In this document: positions 34,040-43,299 of the stretch, piece by piece
Layout: each line of letters starts with the position of its first letter
How positions within the stretch are numbered: position 1 is the first letter of the stretch
Origin: Microlunatus parietis
GTDB lineage: Bacteria; Actinomycetota; Actinomycetes; Propionibacteriales; Propionibacteriaceae
Direction of reading: 5' to 3'
Assembly: GCF_013407955.1 (NCBI RefSeq)
Contig: NZ_JACCBU010000001.1
Location: 7,006,001 to 7,070,000 of the forward strand
Length of the DNA: 64,000 nt
The notes under the pieces: model-generated
Told to the model about the DNA's origin: nothing
Database searches by the model: none
What the model saw: only the letters and a program-made list of their open reading frames with translations
Position numbers and translations under genes: made by a program

Positions 34040-35458
34040 ATGAGCCTGAATGATCATGCCCGGCCGACCAACCTCGGCGAGCTCCGGGCTTCCGGCTATC
34101 AGTCCCGAACGGTCAAGGAGGAACTTCGGGCCAACCTGCTGCGCCGGCTCCGGTCCGGCGAGGAGGCGTTCCCGGGCATCGTCGGCTTCGGCGACACCGT
34201 GTTGCCCGACCTGGAGACGGCCCTGTTGGCCGGCCACGACCTGGTCCTGCTCGGCGAGCGGGGCCAGGGCAAGACCCGGCTGATGCGGACCGTTGCCGGC
34301 CTGCTGGACGAGTGGGTCCCGGTGATCGCCGGGTGCGAGATCAATGACGATCCGCTGGCTCCGGTGTGCGTACGGTGCCGCAGTCTGGCCGCCGAACGAG
34401 GCGACGACCTGCCGGTCGGCTGGCGGCACCGGGACGAACGGTACGCCGAGAAGCTGGCCACCCCCGACACCTCGGTCGGCGACCTGATCGGCGACGTCGA
34501 CCCGGTGAAGGTCGCCGAGGGCCGCACCCTGGGCGATCCGGAGACCGTGCACTACGGCCTGGTGCCGCGCGGCAACCGGGGCATCTTCGGCCTCAACGAG
34601 CTGCCCGACCTGGCCGAGCGGATCCAGGTGGCGCTGTTCAACGTGCTGGAGGAGCGGGACATCCAGGTGCGCGGCTACTCGCTGCGGCTGCCGCTGGACC
34701 TGTTCCTGATCGCGACCGCGAACCCGGAGGACTACACCAACCGCGGCCGGATCATCACGCCGCTGAAGGACCGGTTCGGTGCCGAGATCCGTACCCACTA
34801 TCTGACCGAGGTGTCCGACGAGATCGGCCTGCTGCGGCAGGAGGCCCGGCTGGTCGCCGACGTCGGTGATCATCTGCTGGAGGTGATCGCCCGGTTCACC
34901 GCGAACCTGCGCGAGTCCTCCTCGATCGACCAACGGTCGGGCGTATCGGCCCGGTTCGCCATCGCGGCAGCGGAATCGGTGGCCGCGGCGGCCCTGCGAC
35001 GGTCGGCCCGGCTCGGCGAGGATCCGGCCGTGGCCCGGGTCGGTGATCTTGGTCCGGTGCTGCCGACGCTGCTGGGCAAGATCGAATTCGAGCTGGGGGA
35101 GGAGGGTCGGGAGCGGGCGCTCCTTGATCATCTGCTGCGGCTCGCGGTGGCGGTGACGTTCCGGGAACGGCTGGCCGGTGAGGACCTGACCGGCTTCACC
35201 TCGGTGTTCGCCGAGGGCGGGCTGGTCGAGACCGGCGACGGCACCACGGCCGAGGGTCTGCTCGGTCAGGTCGGCCCGGTGCCCGGGCTGGCCCGGGTGC
35301 TGGACCGGCTCGGCTACCACGACGGCGCCAGCCGCAGCCAGGCCGCCGACGCCGTCGAGTTCGTGCTCGAGGGCCTGCACCTGACCCGGCGGATCGACAA
35401 GGACACCATCGACGGCCGGACCGTCTACGGCTCCGCCGACCGGGAGAATCCGGAATGA
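34040..35458 (+). CDS. MoxR/BchI-type AAA ATPase, first gene of an AAA-VWA module
   Basis: A 472-residue AAA+ ATPase. Walker A is LGERGQGKTR (about residue 71), Walker B-like GIFGLNELPDLAERI (about residue 175), sensor 1 IATANPEDYTNRGR (about residue 223). An insert after Walker A carries a Cys pattern (AGCEINDD ... PVCVRCRSL, about residues 96-113) that could bind a metal. Such ATPases work with VWA proteins as chaperone- or chelatase-like machines. Stop overlaps the VWA start by 4 bp, so the two are coupled. ATG 34040 is the first start that does not run into the divergent lipoprotein gene. Confidence 0.88.
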   Translation: MSLNDHARPTNLGELRASGYQSRTVKEELRANLLRRLRSGEEAFPGIVGFGDTVLPDLETALLAGHDLVLLGERGQGKTRLMRTVAGLLDEWVPVIAGCEINDDPLAPVCVRCRSLAAERGDDLPVGWRHRDERYAEKLATPDTSVGDLIGDVDPVKVAEGRTLGDPETVHYGLVPRGNRGIFGLNELPDLAERIQVALFNVLEERDIQVRGYSLRLPLDLFLIATANPEDYTNRGRIITPLKDRFGAEIRTHYLTEVSDEIGLLRQEARLVADVGDHLLEVIARFTANLRESSSIDQRSGVSARFAIAAAESVAAAALRRSARLGEDPAVARVGDLGPVLPTLLGKIEFELGEEGRERALLDHLLRLAVAVTFRERLAGEDLTGFTSVFAEGGLVETGDGTTAEGLLGQVGPVPGLARVLDRLGYHDGASRSQAADAVEFVLEGLHLTRRIDKDTIDGRTVYGSADRENPE

Positions 35459-37422
35459 GCCGCTTCCGGTACGGGCCGTGGCGCGGTGGGCCCGATCCGC
35501 TCGCGCCGCCGTTCGACGTCCGCGCGGCGATGGACCGGATCGGCGAGGACGTGCTGGCGTCGTCCAGCATCGAGGAGGCGCTGCGGGACCTGCTCCGGCA
35601 GGGGCTGGACGGGCAGGGCGGCCTGGACCGGCTGTCCGAACGGCTGCGCCGGCTCCGGGAACTGGCCCGCCGGCGCGGCGATCTCGGCGGCACCCTCGAT
35701 CAGGTACGGGCAGCGCTGGACCAGGCGCTCGCCACCGAGCGGGACGCGCTGGCCAGGTCGGACAGCCCGGACGCGCGGCTGGCCGAGATGGAACTCGCCA
35801 CGCTGCCCGACAACGCGGCCGGCGCGATCCGGGCCCTGGCCGACTACCAGTGGACCTCGCCGGAGGCCAAGGAGATCTTCGACTCGATCGCCCGGCAGTT
35901 GCGGCGCGAGGTGCTGGACGCCCAGTTCGCCGGGCTGAAGCAGGCGATGGAATCGCCCGACCCGGCGGCGATGGCAGCCGTGAAGGACATGCTGGCCGAC
36001 CTGAACGCGCTGCTCGCCGCGCACGCCCGGTCCGAGGACACCACCGAGCAGTTCCGCGAGTTCATGGCCAAGCACGGCCAGTTCTTCCCGGAGAACCCGC
36101 AGAACGTCGAAGAGTTGATCGACGCGCTGGCCCGGCGCCAGGCCGCGGCGCAACGGATGCTGAATTCGCTCAGCCCGGAGCAGCGTGATCAACTCGGTCA
36201 GTTGATCAACCAGGCGCTGGCCGACGCGGACCTGGCCTCGGAGATGGCCCAGCTGTCCGACAACCTGCGCGCCTTGCGGCCGGGGTTGGATCGTGAGTCG
36301 CGGGTCGGCATGCGGCCGGGCGGTGAATCGCTCGGGTATTCCGAGGCGGTGCAGGCCGTCGCCGAGCTGGCCGAGCTGGAGGATCTCGGCGCCCAGCTGT
36401 CCCAGTCCTATCCCGGCGCGACGTTGGACGACATTGACGTCGACGCGCTGGAACGGCACCTGGGCCGAGACGCCGTGACCGATCTCGAGGCGCTTCGTGA
36501 TCTTGAACGGGAACTTGAGCGGCAGGGCTTCCTGCGCCGCGATACGGACGGTTTGCGGCTGACGCCGCGGGCGGTGCGGCGGATGGGGCAGACGGCGCTG
36601 CGCCGGGTGTTCCAGCAGCTGGCGGCGTCCGGGCTCGGTGATCATGATGATCACCGGACCGGTTCGGCCGACGAGCTGGTCGGCTCGACCCGGCCCTGGG
36701 TGTTCGGCGACGAGCTGCCGATCGACGTACCGCGGACGGTCGGGAACGCGTACCGCCGGACCTCTTCGGTGGAACGGATCCCGGGCCGGGCGCTGCGGCT
36801 GGACGTGGCCGACTTCGAGGTGGCGGAGACCGAGCGTCGCACCGCGGCGGCGGTCGCGCTGTGTGTCGACCTGTCGTTCTCGATGCTGCAGGACGGGCGC
36901 TGGGCGCCGATGAAGCAGACCGCGCTGGCGCTGACCCAGCTGATCGAGACCCGGTTCCGGCAGGACGCGCTGCAGGTGATCGGCTTCAACCGGCTCGCCC
37001 GCCAATTGTCCGGCGTCGAGCTGGCCGAGATCGAACCGGAGTGGATCCAGGGCACCAACCTGCAGCATGCCCTGATGCTCGCCGGCCGGCACGTGCGGCG
37101 GCACCCGGAAGCCGAGCCGGTGGTGCTGGTGATCACCGACGGCGAGCCGACCGCCCACCTGACCGGCGGCGGCGACGCCGTCTTCCATTACCCGACCACC
37201 GCGCAGACCGTCCGCGCGACCGTCGCGGAGGTCGATGAGCTGGCCCGCTACGGCGCGGTGATCAACACGTTCATGCTCGGCGACGATCCCGGCCTGGCCC
37301 GCTTCGTCGACGCCATCGCCCGCCGTTGCGGCGGGCGGGTGTTCACGCCCGACACGGATCGACTCGGAGAGTATGTCGTGGCCGACTACCTGCGGTCGCG
37401 GCGCGGCGGCTCCGGCCGGTAG
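35455..37422 (+). CDS. VWA-domain protein, partner of the AAA ATPase
   Basis: A 655-residue protein. A long helical N-terminal part (about residues 1-400, rich in Asp, Arg, Leu and Gln, coiled-coil-like near 60-150) is followed by a von Willebrand A domain from about residue 460. The MIDAS metal site is CVDLSFSM (about residue 469), with the distal Thr and Asp in LVITDGEPTAHL (about residue 560). VWA partners of MoxR ATPases carry the target-recognition function. ATGA overlap with the ATPase gene; the unknown third gene begins nine bases after its stop. Confidence 0.88.
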   Translation: MSRFRYGPWRGGPDPLAPPFDVRAAMDRIGEDVLASSSIEEALRDLLRQGLDGQGGLDRLSERLRRLRELARRRGDLGGTLDQVRAALDQALATERDALARSDSPDARLAEMELATLPDNAAGAIRALADYQWTSPEAKEIFDSIARQLRREVLDAQFAGLKQAMESPDPAAMAAVKDMLADLNALLAAHARSEDTTEQFREFMAKHGQFFPENPQNVEELIDALARRQAAAQRMLNSLSPEQRDQLGQLINQALADADLASEMAQLSDNLRALRPGLDRESRVGMRPGGESLGYSEAVQAVAELAELEDLGAQLSQSYPGATLDDIDVDALERHLGRDAVTDLEALRDLERELERQGFLRRDTDGLRLTPRAVRRMGQTALRRVFQQLAASGLGDHDDHRTGSADELVGSTRPWVFGDELPIDVPRTVGNAYRRTSSVERIPGRALRLDVADFEVAETERRTAAAVALCVDLSFSMLQDGRWAPMKQTALALTQLIETRFRQDALQVIGFNRLARQLSGVELAEIEPEWIQGTNLQHALMLAGRHVRRHPEAEPVVLVITDGEPTAHLTGGGDAVFHYPTTAQTVRATVAEVDELARYGAVINTFMLGDDPGLARFVDAIARRCGGRVFTPDTDRLGEYVVADYLRSRRGGSGR

Positions 37423-37431
37423 GTTCGCGGT

Positions 37432-39333
37432 ATGGCCAGTGCCAGTGCCCTCCCCACCACCGACGACGAGTTTCAGAGCTTCCGCGAGGAGGTCTGTCTC
37501 GCCTTCGGCCACGAGATCCTTGCGGAGGGCTCGGACGCGACAGCTCAGCTGGGGCTGCTGCTGGACTGGAAGTGGTCCTACGGTGACCGGCGACTGGACC
37601 GGTTGACCCGGGACGAGCTCGAGGAGTTCCTGCTCGAGTGGTGCCCGTCCAAGCTGTCGGCAGCCGGGGCCGGGGTCGCCGAGCTCCCGTACAACATCGC
37701 CGCGGGCGTCGACTTCCTTGCCGAGGAAGGGATCCTGCGGTCGGGCGATTCGCGGGCCCGGCTCGCCGACCACGCCCGGCGGCTGGCCGCGGCGTTCGTC
37801 GAGGAGATGGACAACCCGGCGAACTTCGGCATGGCCAAGAGCATCTTCGCGAGCATGGGCGTGAGCGATCCGACCCAGCTGGATCCGGAGGAACTGCAAC
37901 GCCTCATCGACCAGTTCAACCAGCTGCCGCAAGATCAACGCGTCGCGATCACCGGCGGGGAACGGCCGGGCTTCGATCGCCAGCCGGTCGTGATCGGACC
38001 GGTCGTCGAGCCGAGCGACGAGGCGGTGCGGGCCAGCGCCGAGAAGGCTCCGGTGCTGCAGGGATTCCGGGCGTTCGCCGACTACCTGGGGCCGGACGGG
38101 AAGACGCTCACCAAGACCGGAGCCCTGAAGCTCGCCGACGCCCGGGAGCTGGTGGAACGCCTCGGCACCGGCGATCAGCTCGAGATGACGTACGGCGACC
38201 AGACGTACCGCAAGCGTTCGGCGCGTGATCTACCGGAACTTGATCACTGGCACTGGTGGGCCATGGAGACCGGGGCGATCCGGGAGGTGCGGGGACGGTT
38301 GGTTCCGGTCAAGGCCTGGCATAAACGGGTCCGCGACGATCCGTCCGCCGAGGCGAGGAAGGCCGCCGAGGTGCTGCTGTCGTATGGGCCCGCGGGTTCG
38401 TACCTGACTCGGAGCCTCACCGCGCACCCGGACCTGGTGGACGCGGCGATACCGATGCTGCTCAGCCCGTTGCTGACCGGGCCCGGTCCGCTCGATTTCG
38501 CCGAGCTCGTCGCGCAATTCCGCGAGCTGGCGGCGTCGCAGGGCGAACTGGACGACCCCATGTTCGACTCCTGGTCCGTGTCCCGCGCTCTCCAAATGGT
38601 GGAACGTGCGGGGATGATCGAGCAGTCCGAGGTGGTCACCGAACGAACCAAGTTCGACACCGAAATTGTCGTCAGCGCCAAGATCACGATCACCCCGCTC
38701 GGCGTCGTCGCGCTGATCGACGAGCTGCGGCGCCAGGGGATCGAGGTCGAGACGGCGTCCGACCTGGGATCCTCGACGTTCGACACCCTCGTGGCGATGA
38801 TCAACAAGGAGGCCAAGCAGCCGGCGGACTGGTGGACCCTGGTGGACGCCTGGCTCGGCGCCCTTCCGGATCGAGCCCTGGACTCCGCCGAGGTCGCCGA
38901 CGCGCTGGCCGCAGTGCCGACCGCGATCATGATGCTGGACACGACGGTGCCGGAGCACCTGCGGCCGCCGTACCTGACCGTGCTGCGCCGGATCGCCGAC
39001 CGTGGAACACCCCAGGATCCGTCCGCAGCCGCGGCACTCACGGTCCTGGTGCAGCTCGATCCCGCCGAGGCCGGCCGGATGACCGTCGACCTGCGTGATC
39101 AACTTCTGGTGACCATGATCGCCGTCACCGGGGCCGAGGCGATGAAGGGCTTGATCAACGCGGGAGCGAATCGGGCCTACGAGTTGATCAAGGTCGCCGC
39201 CCGCTTCCCCTGCCCCTCCTCGGAGTCGATGTTGGCCCTGGTCGGGGAGCGGCACCCGGACAAGGGGGTTGCCAAGGCCGCCCGCAAGGAGCTGTTCCGG
39301 CTACGCAGCAAGCTCGCCGCTGCGCGATCGTAG
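37432..39333 (+). CDS. Uncharacterised 633-residue protein, third gene of the AAA-VWA module
   Basis: A soluble 633-residue protein with no signal or membrane segment. N-terminal helical region (about residues 1-170; WKWSYGDRRLDRLTRDELEE, then NPANFGMAKSIFASMG); this layout reminds me of a module at the start of other actinobacterial hypothetical proteins. The middle part holds aromatic-rich ELDHWHWWAMETGAIR (about residue 270) and a wHTH-like stretch (about residues 375-450). The last about 130 residues look like HEAT-type helical repeats ending in RHPDKGVAKAARKELFRLRS. It follows the VWA gene by nine bases, so it is probably a third component or substrate. No function can be assigned. Confidence 0.8.
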   Translation: MASASALPTTDDEFQSFREEVCLAFGHEILAEGSDATAQLGLLLDWKWSYGDRRLDRLTRDELEEFLLEWCPSKLSAAGAGVAELPYNIAAGVDFLAEEGILRSGDSRARLADHARRLAAAFVEEMDNPANFGMAKSIFASMGVSDPTQLDPEELQRLIDQFNQLPQDQRVAITGGERPGFDRQPVVIGPVVEPSDEAVRASAEKAPVLQGFRAFADYLGPDGKTLTKTGALKLADARELVERLGTGDQLEMTYGDQTYRKRSARDLPELDHWHWWAMETGAIREVRGRLVPVKAWHKRVRDDPSAEARKAAEVLLSYGPAGSYLTRSLTAHPDLVDAAIPMLLSPLLTGPGPLDFAELVAQFRELAASQGELDDPMFDSWSVSRALQMVERAGMIEQSEVVTERTKFDTEIVVSAKITITPLGVVALIDELRRQGIEVETASDLGSSTFDTLVAMINKEAKQPADWWTLVDAWLGALPDRALDSAEVADALAAVPTAIMMLDTTVPEHLRPPYLTVLRRIADRGTPQDPSAAAALTVLVQLDPAEAGRMTVDLRDQLLVTMIAVTGAEAMKGLINAGANRAYELIKVAARFPCPSSESMLALVGERHPDKGVAKAARKELFRLRSKLAAARS

Positions 39334-39507
39334 GCTCCGCCTCAATCCTGGACACCGCGTCTGGTGCCCTCGATGTTCCACAGTGCTCGCTGGTCGAGTA
39401 GGAATAATCCGGTGCGCCGTCCCTGGGGTCCGGCCTAGGCTGGCAGCGCTGACGTCTTTGACGTCCGCCGGGCCGCCGCGCAGAAGTTGTCCCCGCCGCC
39501 TGCTCCT

Positions 39508-39544
39508 CTCGAGCAGCTGCGGCCACTGGTTCCTGCTCGAGGAG
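39508..39544 (+). promoter_or_regulatory. Hairpin overlapping the ribosome site of the ABC exporter pair
   Basis: CTCGAGCAG (39508-39516) can pair perfectly with CTGCTCGAG (39533-39541), a 9-bp stem with a 16-base loop. The second arm overlaps the GAGGAG ribosome site (39539-39544) seven bases before the GTG start, so the structure could hide the site and control translation. The 218-bp leader also holds GACGTC repeats near 39450. Inference from sequence only. Confidence 0.45.
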
Positions 39545-39551
39545 AATCCCG

Positions 39552-41393
39552 GTGTCCACCGTCACCACTCCCTTTCCGGTCGCCCTGCGCCTGTTGGTCG
39601 GCTACGTCGCAAGCACCGACCGGCTGCGGTTCGCCGGCTTCGTCGTGCTGGTCGTCGTCGAAGGACTGCTCGGCCCGGTCACCATCGCGGCCAGCGGCCT
39701 GGCCGTGGCGCGGGCGGCACCGGCCTTCGGCGCCGGGCTCGACTCCGCGGCGGCGGCCGCCCTCGCGGCCGCGGTCGGTCTGGCCGGGCTGGCGTTCGCG
39801 GCCGGCCAGTTGATCACGCCGCTCCGGGACGCGGTCGCGACGTCGCTCGGCTCGCGGGTGGCGCAGCGGATGCGGGAGCAGCTGCTCAGCGCGACCGTCG
39901 GACCGCCGGGCCTGGCGCACCTCGAGGATCCGGAGACGGCGGAGGAGATCCGGCGGGCGGGTGAGTACGAGTGGGCCGATCTGGCACCGCTGACCACGAT
40001 CGTCCAGCAGCTCGGGGCCGCGCTGAAGACCGTGATCAGCGCCGCCGGGGCGGGCGTGCTGCTGGCCGGGTTCGCCTGGTGGGCGCCGCTGTTGTTGATC
40101 TTGGCCGCGGTCGGCACGCACGTCTGGATGGCGGGCAACGAGCACGAGATCGTCGAGCAGCACGAGGCGCATGCCGGTCAGCAACGCCGGGCGGACTACT
40201 TCCGTGATCTTGCCTTGGACCCGCCCGCGGCCAAGGAGGTCCGATTGTTCGGACTGGCCGGCTGGCTGGCCGGGCGGGCCCGCCGCCACCGCACCGCGTA
40301 CCTCCGGCACGTCTGGCAGGCCCGGCGGGCCAACCTGCGGCCGGTTCTGCTCACGCTCGGCACCATCGCCGTCGCCAACGGAGCCGTACTGGCGGCCCTC
40401 GGCGCCACGGCCGTCTCCGGCGGGCTCGGTGCGGCCGAGCTGACGGTGTACGTCCAGGCGCTGATCGCCCTGCAGTCGTTGGGCCATCCGCTGCTGGCGA
40501 CCTGGTGGGTCCGGCAGGGCGCGGCGGCGCTGCCGCATCTGGTAGGGCTCGCCGAACGGACCCACCGGTTGAGCGTCCGGCCCCGGGGTTCGGCACCGGC
40601 GATCGGGATGCCGCGCCGCGAGCTTCGGCTCAGCGGTGTCCGCTTCGGCTATCCCGGACACGATCGTCCGGTGCTCGACGGCGTGGAGCTGGCGATCCCG
40701 GCCGGCAGTTCGCTGGCGATCGTCGGCCGCAACGGTGAGGGCAAGACGACGCTGTTGAAGCTGCTGGCCAGGTTCTACGACCCCGACGAGGGTGCCGTAC
40801 GGATCGACGGCACCGATCTCCGTGATCTTGATCTGGCAAGTTGGCGGGCGCAGCTCGCGGTGATCTTCCAGGACTTCATCCGGTACGAACTCACCGCGCA
40901 CCAGAACGTCGGCTTCGGCCGGGTCGAGACGGCCGGTGATCCCGAGGCGGTCCGCCGGGCGGCGGAGCGAGCGGGCGCTCTGGAGTTGATCAAGGACCTG
41001 CCGGACGGCTGGCAGACCGTCCTGTCCCGGCACTACCGCGGCGGCGTCGACCTGTCCGGCGGCCAGTGGCAGCGGATCGCGCTGGCCCGGGCGTTGCGGG
41101 CGGCCGACGCCGGGGCCCGGCTGCTGGTGCTGGACGAGCCGACCGCGGCACTCGACGTCCGGGCCGAGGCGGCGTTGTTCGAGCGGTTCCTGGAACTCAC
41201 CGCAGGCACGACGACGGTGCTGGTCACCCACCGGCTGTCCAGCGTCCGGCACGTCGACCGGATCGCCGTCCTCGACCGTGGCCGGATCGCCCAGCACGGA
41301 ACCCACGCAGAACTGATGGCGACGGACGGGCTCTACCGCCGGATGTATCGCCTGCAAGCCCGCCGGTTCGACGAAGGAGTCCACGATGCCTGA
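39552..41393 (+). CDS. ABC exporter, fused membrane and ATPase domains (first of a pair)
   Basis: A 613-residue half-transporter. Five or six transmembrane segments in about residues 15-310 and an ATPase domain with Walker A GRNGEGKTT (about residue 392; Glu at an unusual position), signature DLSGGQWQRIALARAL (about residue 500), Walker B LLVLDEPTAALD and H-loop LVTHRLSS. GTG 39552 has GAGGAG seven bases upstream. It overlaps the next ABC gene by 8 bp, so a heterodimeric exporter is likely. Layout resembles peptide or lantibiotic exporters, but no precursor peptide gene is evident nearby. Confidence 0.87.
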   Translation: MSTVTTPFPVALRLLVGYVASTDRLRFAGFVVLVVVEGLLGPVTIAASGLAVARAAPAFGAGLDSAAAAALAAAVGLAGLAFAAGQLITPLRDAVATSLGSRVAQRMREQLLSATVGPPGLAHLEDPETAEEIRRAGEYEWADLAPLTTIVQQLGAALKTVISAAGAGVLLAGFAWWAPLLLILAAVGTHVWMAGNEHEIVEQHEAHAGQQRRADYFRDLALDPPAAKEVRLFGLAGWLAGRARRHRTAYLRHVWQARRANLRPVLLTLGTIAVANGAVLAALGATAVSGGLGAAELTVYVQALIALQSLGHPLLATWWVRQGAAALPHLVGLAERTHRLSVRPRGSAPAIGMPRRELRLSGVRFGYPGHDRPVLDGVELAIPAGSSLAIVGRNGEGKTTLLKLLARFYDPDEGAVRIDGTDLRDLDLASWRAQLAVIFQDFIRYELTAHQNVGFGRVETAGDPEAVRRAAERAGALELIKDLPDGWQTVLSRHYRGGVDLSGGQWQRIALARALRAADAGARLLVLDEPTAALDVRAEAALFERFLELTAGTTTVLVTHRLSSVRHVDRIAVLDRGRIAQHGTHAELMATDGLYRRMYRLQARRFDEGVHDA

Positions 41394-43200
41394 TCAAGAA
41401 CTGCCCGGGGCGGTACGCACACTGGCCTTCACGTTCCGGATCGCGGCCCGCTCCCATCCCGGCCTCACCGTCGGCACGCTGTTGCTGGTGCCGGCCGCTT
41501 GGGCCGCGGGCAGTCTGCAGGCGCTCTGGCTGAAGCAGCTCGTCGACGGGGTGGTCGGCGGCGTGGCCGGCGCCGTCGTCCTCGCGATCGGCCTGCTGGC
41601 GTTGACGAACGTGATCGGCTGGGCGACCGGCGCGATCGGCGCGCGGCTCAACCACACGTTCCAGGAGAAGGCAGGCCTGGTGCTCGAGCAGCGCCTGATC
41701 GAGACCTCGGCCGGCCTGACCGGCATCGAGCACCTGGAACGCCCGGACCAGCTGGACCGGCTGGACCCGCTGCGCAAGGAAGCCTGGATCGTGCACTGGA
41801 CGTTCGAGGCGCTCGCCGAGCTGGTCGGCGCCGTCGCCCAGACCACGCTGACCCTGGTCCTGCTCGCCTCGGTCCATCCGGCGCTCCTGCTGCTGCCGCT
41901 GTTCGGACTGCCGGCCGTTCTCGTCGCCAGGACCGCCGCCCGGGACGAGCAGGCCGCGCAGGAACGGACCGGTGAGGAGCGTCGCCGGCAACGGCATCTG
42001 GTGAAGCTCGGTTCCGGGGCGGCACCGGGCAAGGAACTCCGGGTCTTCGGGCTCGGTCCCGCGCTGTTCGATCTCAGCCGGGCGGCGTGGCGGTCCGAGC
42101 ACCGGGTCCGGATCCGGGTCGCCTGGGTCGCGGCCGGCCGGAAGGTGGCCGCGACCTTGATCATGGCGGCGGGGTTCGGCGGCACACTGCTGCTCGTCGG
42201 CGCCGGGGTCGCGACCGGACAGGCGAGCGTCGGTGATCTTGCCCTCGCGGTCGTCCTGGCGGCGGCCATGAGCGGCAACCTGGGCATGGTGGTGGGCATG
42301 ACGCAGTGGCTGGTCGGCTGCCTCGCCGTCGGCAGCAGGTTCCTCTGGCTGCATGATCGCGCCGATCGCGAGCGGAGCCTGCCGGACCAGCCGCGGGTTG
42401 CCGTACCCGAACGGCTGACAGCGGGGATTTCCCTGCGAGGCTTGAGTTTCCGCTACCCTGGCACTGACCGGATGATCTTCGACGACCTGTCCGTGGAGTT
42501 GCCGGCGGGCCGGGTGACGGCCGTGGTCGGCGAGAACGGGGCGGGCAAGTCCACCTTGATCAAACTGCTCTGCGGAATGTACCGAGCCGAAGCCGGTGCG
42601 GTGCTGATCGACGGAGTTGATCTTGCCCGGCTCGACCTGGAGGCCTGGCGTCGACGCTGTACGGGAGCCTTCCAGGATCACGCCCCGTTCGAGCTGACGG
42701 TACGGGAAGCGGTGACGCTCGGCGATCTTGACCGGGCCTCAACCGACGACGCCACGGTGCACCGCGCCCTCGCCGCGGCCGGCGCCACCGGGCTGCTCCG
42801 TACCCTGCCGGACGGGCTCGACACCCAACTGGGCACCACCTGGCCGGGCGGTGTCGCGCTGTCCGGCGGGCAGTGGCAGCAGGTCGCCCTCGCCCGCGGC
42901 CTGATCCGCGAGCAACCGCTGCTCACCGTACTCGACGAGCCGACGGCCGCCCTCGACGCGCACACCGAGGACGCGCTGTTCACCCGCTACGCGGAGTCGG
43001 CCCGGGACCGCAGCCGCGCCGGCGGGATCACGCTGCTGGTATCGCACCGCTTCTCGACCGTACGGGCCGCCGACCACATCATCGTGCTCGACCGGGGCCG
43101 GGTGATCGAGCAAGGTGATCATGAAACCCTGCTCCGTCTGGGCGGGCACTACGCGGAGCTGTACCGGATCCAGGCGAACGCCTACAGAGGGTCCGAGTGA
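41386..43200 (+). CDS. ABC exporter, fused membrane and ATPase domains (second of a pair)
   Basis: A 604-residue half-transporter with about six transmembrane segments and an intact ATPase domain: Walker A GENGAGKST (about residue 382), signature ALSGGQWQQVALARGL (about residue 491), Walker B LTVLDEPTAALD and H-loop LLVSHRFST. Both halves of the pair keep the catalytic Glu, so neither site looks degenerate. GAAGGAG precedes the ATG, which lies inside the end of the previous gene. A Tat-secreted protein gene follows after 99 bp on the same strand. Confidence 0.87.
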   Translation: MPDQELPGAVRTLAFTFRIAARSHPGLTVGTLLLVPAAWAAGSLQALWLKQLVDGVVGGVAGAVVLAIGLLALTNVIGWATGAIGARLNHTFQEKAGLVLEQRLIETSAGLTGIEHLERPDQLDRLDPLRKEAWIVHWTFEALAELVGAVAQTTLTLVLLASVHPALLLLPLFGLPAVLVARTAARDEQAAQERTGEERRRQRHLVKLGSGAAPGKELRVFGLGPALFDLSRAAWRSEHRVRIRVAWVAAGRKVAATLIMAAGFGGTLLLVGAGVATGQASVGDLALAVVLAAAMSGNLGMVVGMTQWLVGCLAVGSRFLWLHDRADRERSLPDQPRVAVPERLTAGISLRGLSFRYPGTDRMIFDDLSVELPAGRVTAVVGENGAGKSTLIKLLCGMYRAEAGAVLIDGVDLARLDLEAWRRRCTGAFQDHAPFELTVREAVTLGDLDRASTDDATVHRALAAAGATGLLRTLPDGLDTQLGTTWPGGVALSGGQWQQVALARGLIREQPLLTVLDEPTAALDAHTEDALFTRYAESARDRSRAGGITLLVSHRFSTVRAADHIIVLDRGRVIEQGDHETLLRLGGHYAELYRIQANAYRGSE

Positions 43201-43299
43201 CCAATATCACAGGATTCCCCACCAAGCCCGGAATCGCGCCGCACACTGAGCCCAGAGCGAACGCCTGAACGCTCTCTGACTCAGTAGAAAGGCACTCCC

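Noticed and set aside
33998-35380. Upstream extension of the minus-strand lipoprotein frame across the AAA ATPase gene
   Set aside because: The lipoprotein signal begins at 33997 and the sense gene here has clear AAA motifs.
39373-39438. 21-codon open frame before the ABC exporter pair as a possible peptide precursor
   Set aside because: No ribosome site, no leader/core pattern, no modification enzyme nearby; kept only as an observation.
43201-43299. Possible small gene or strong terminator between the second ABC gene and the Tat protein
   Set aside because: Only 99 bp with no convincing frame and no stem-loop followed by a U-run.
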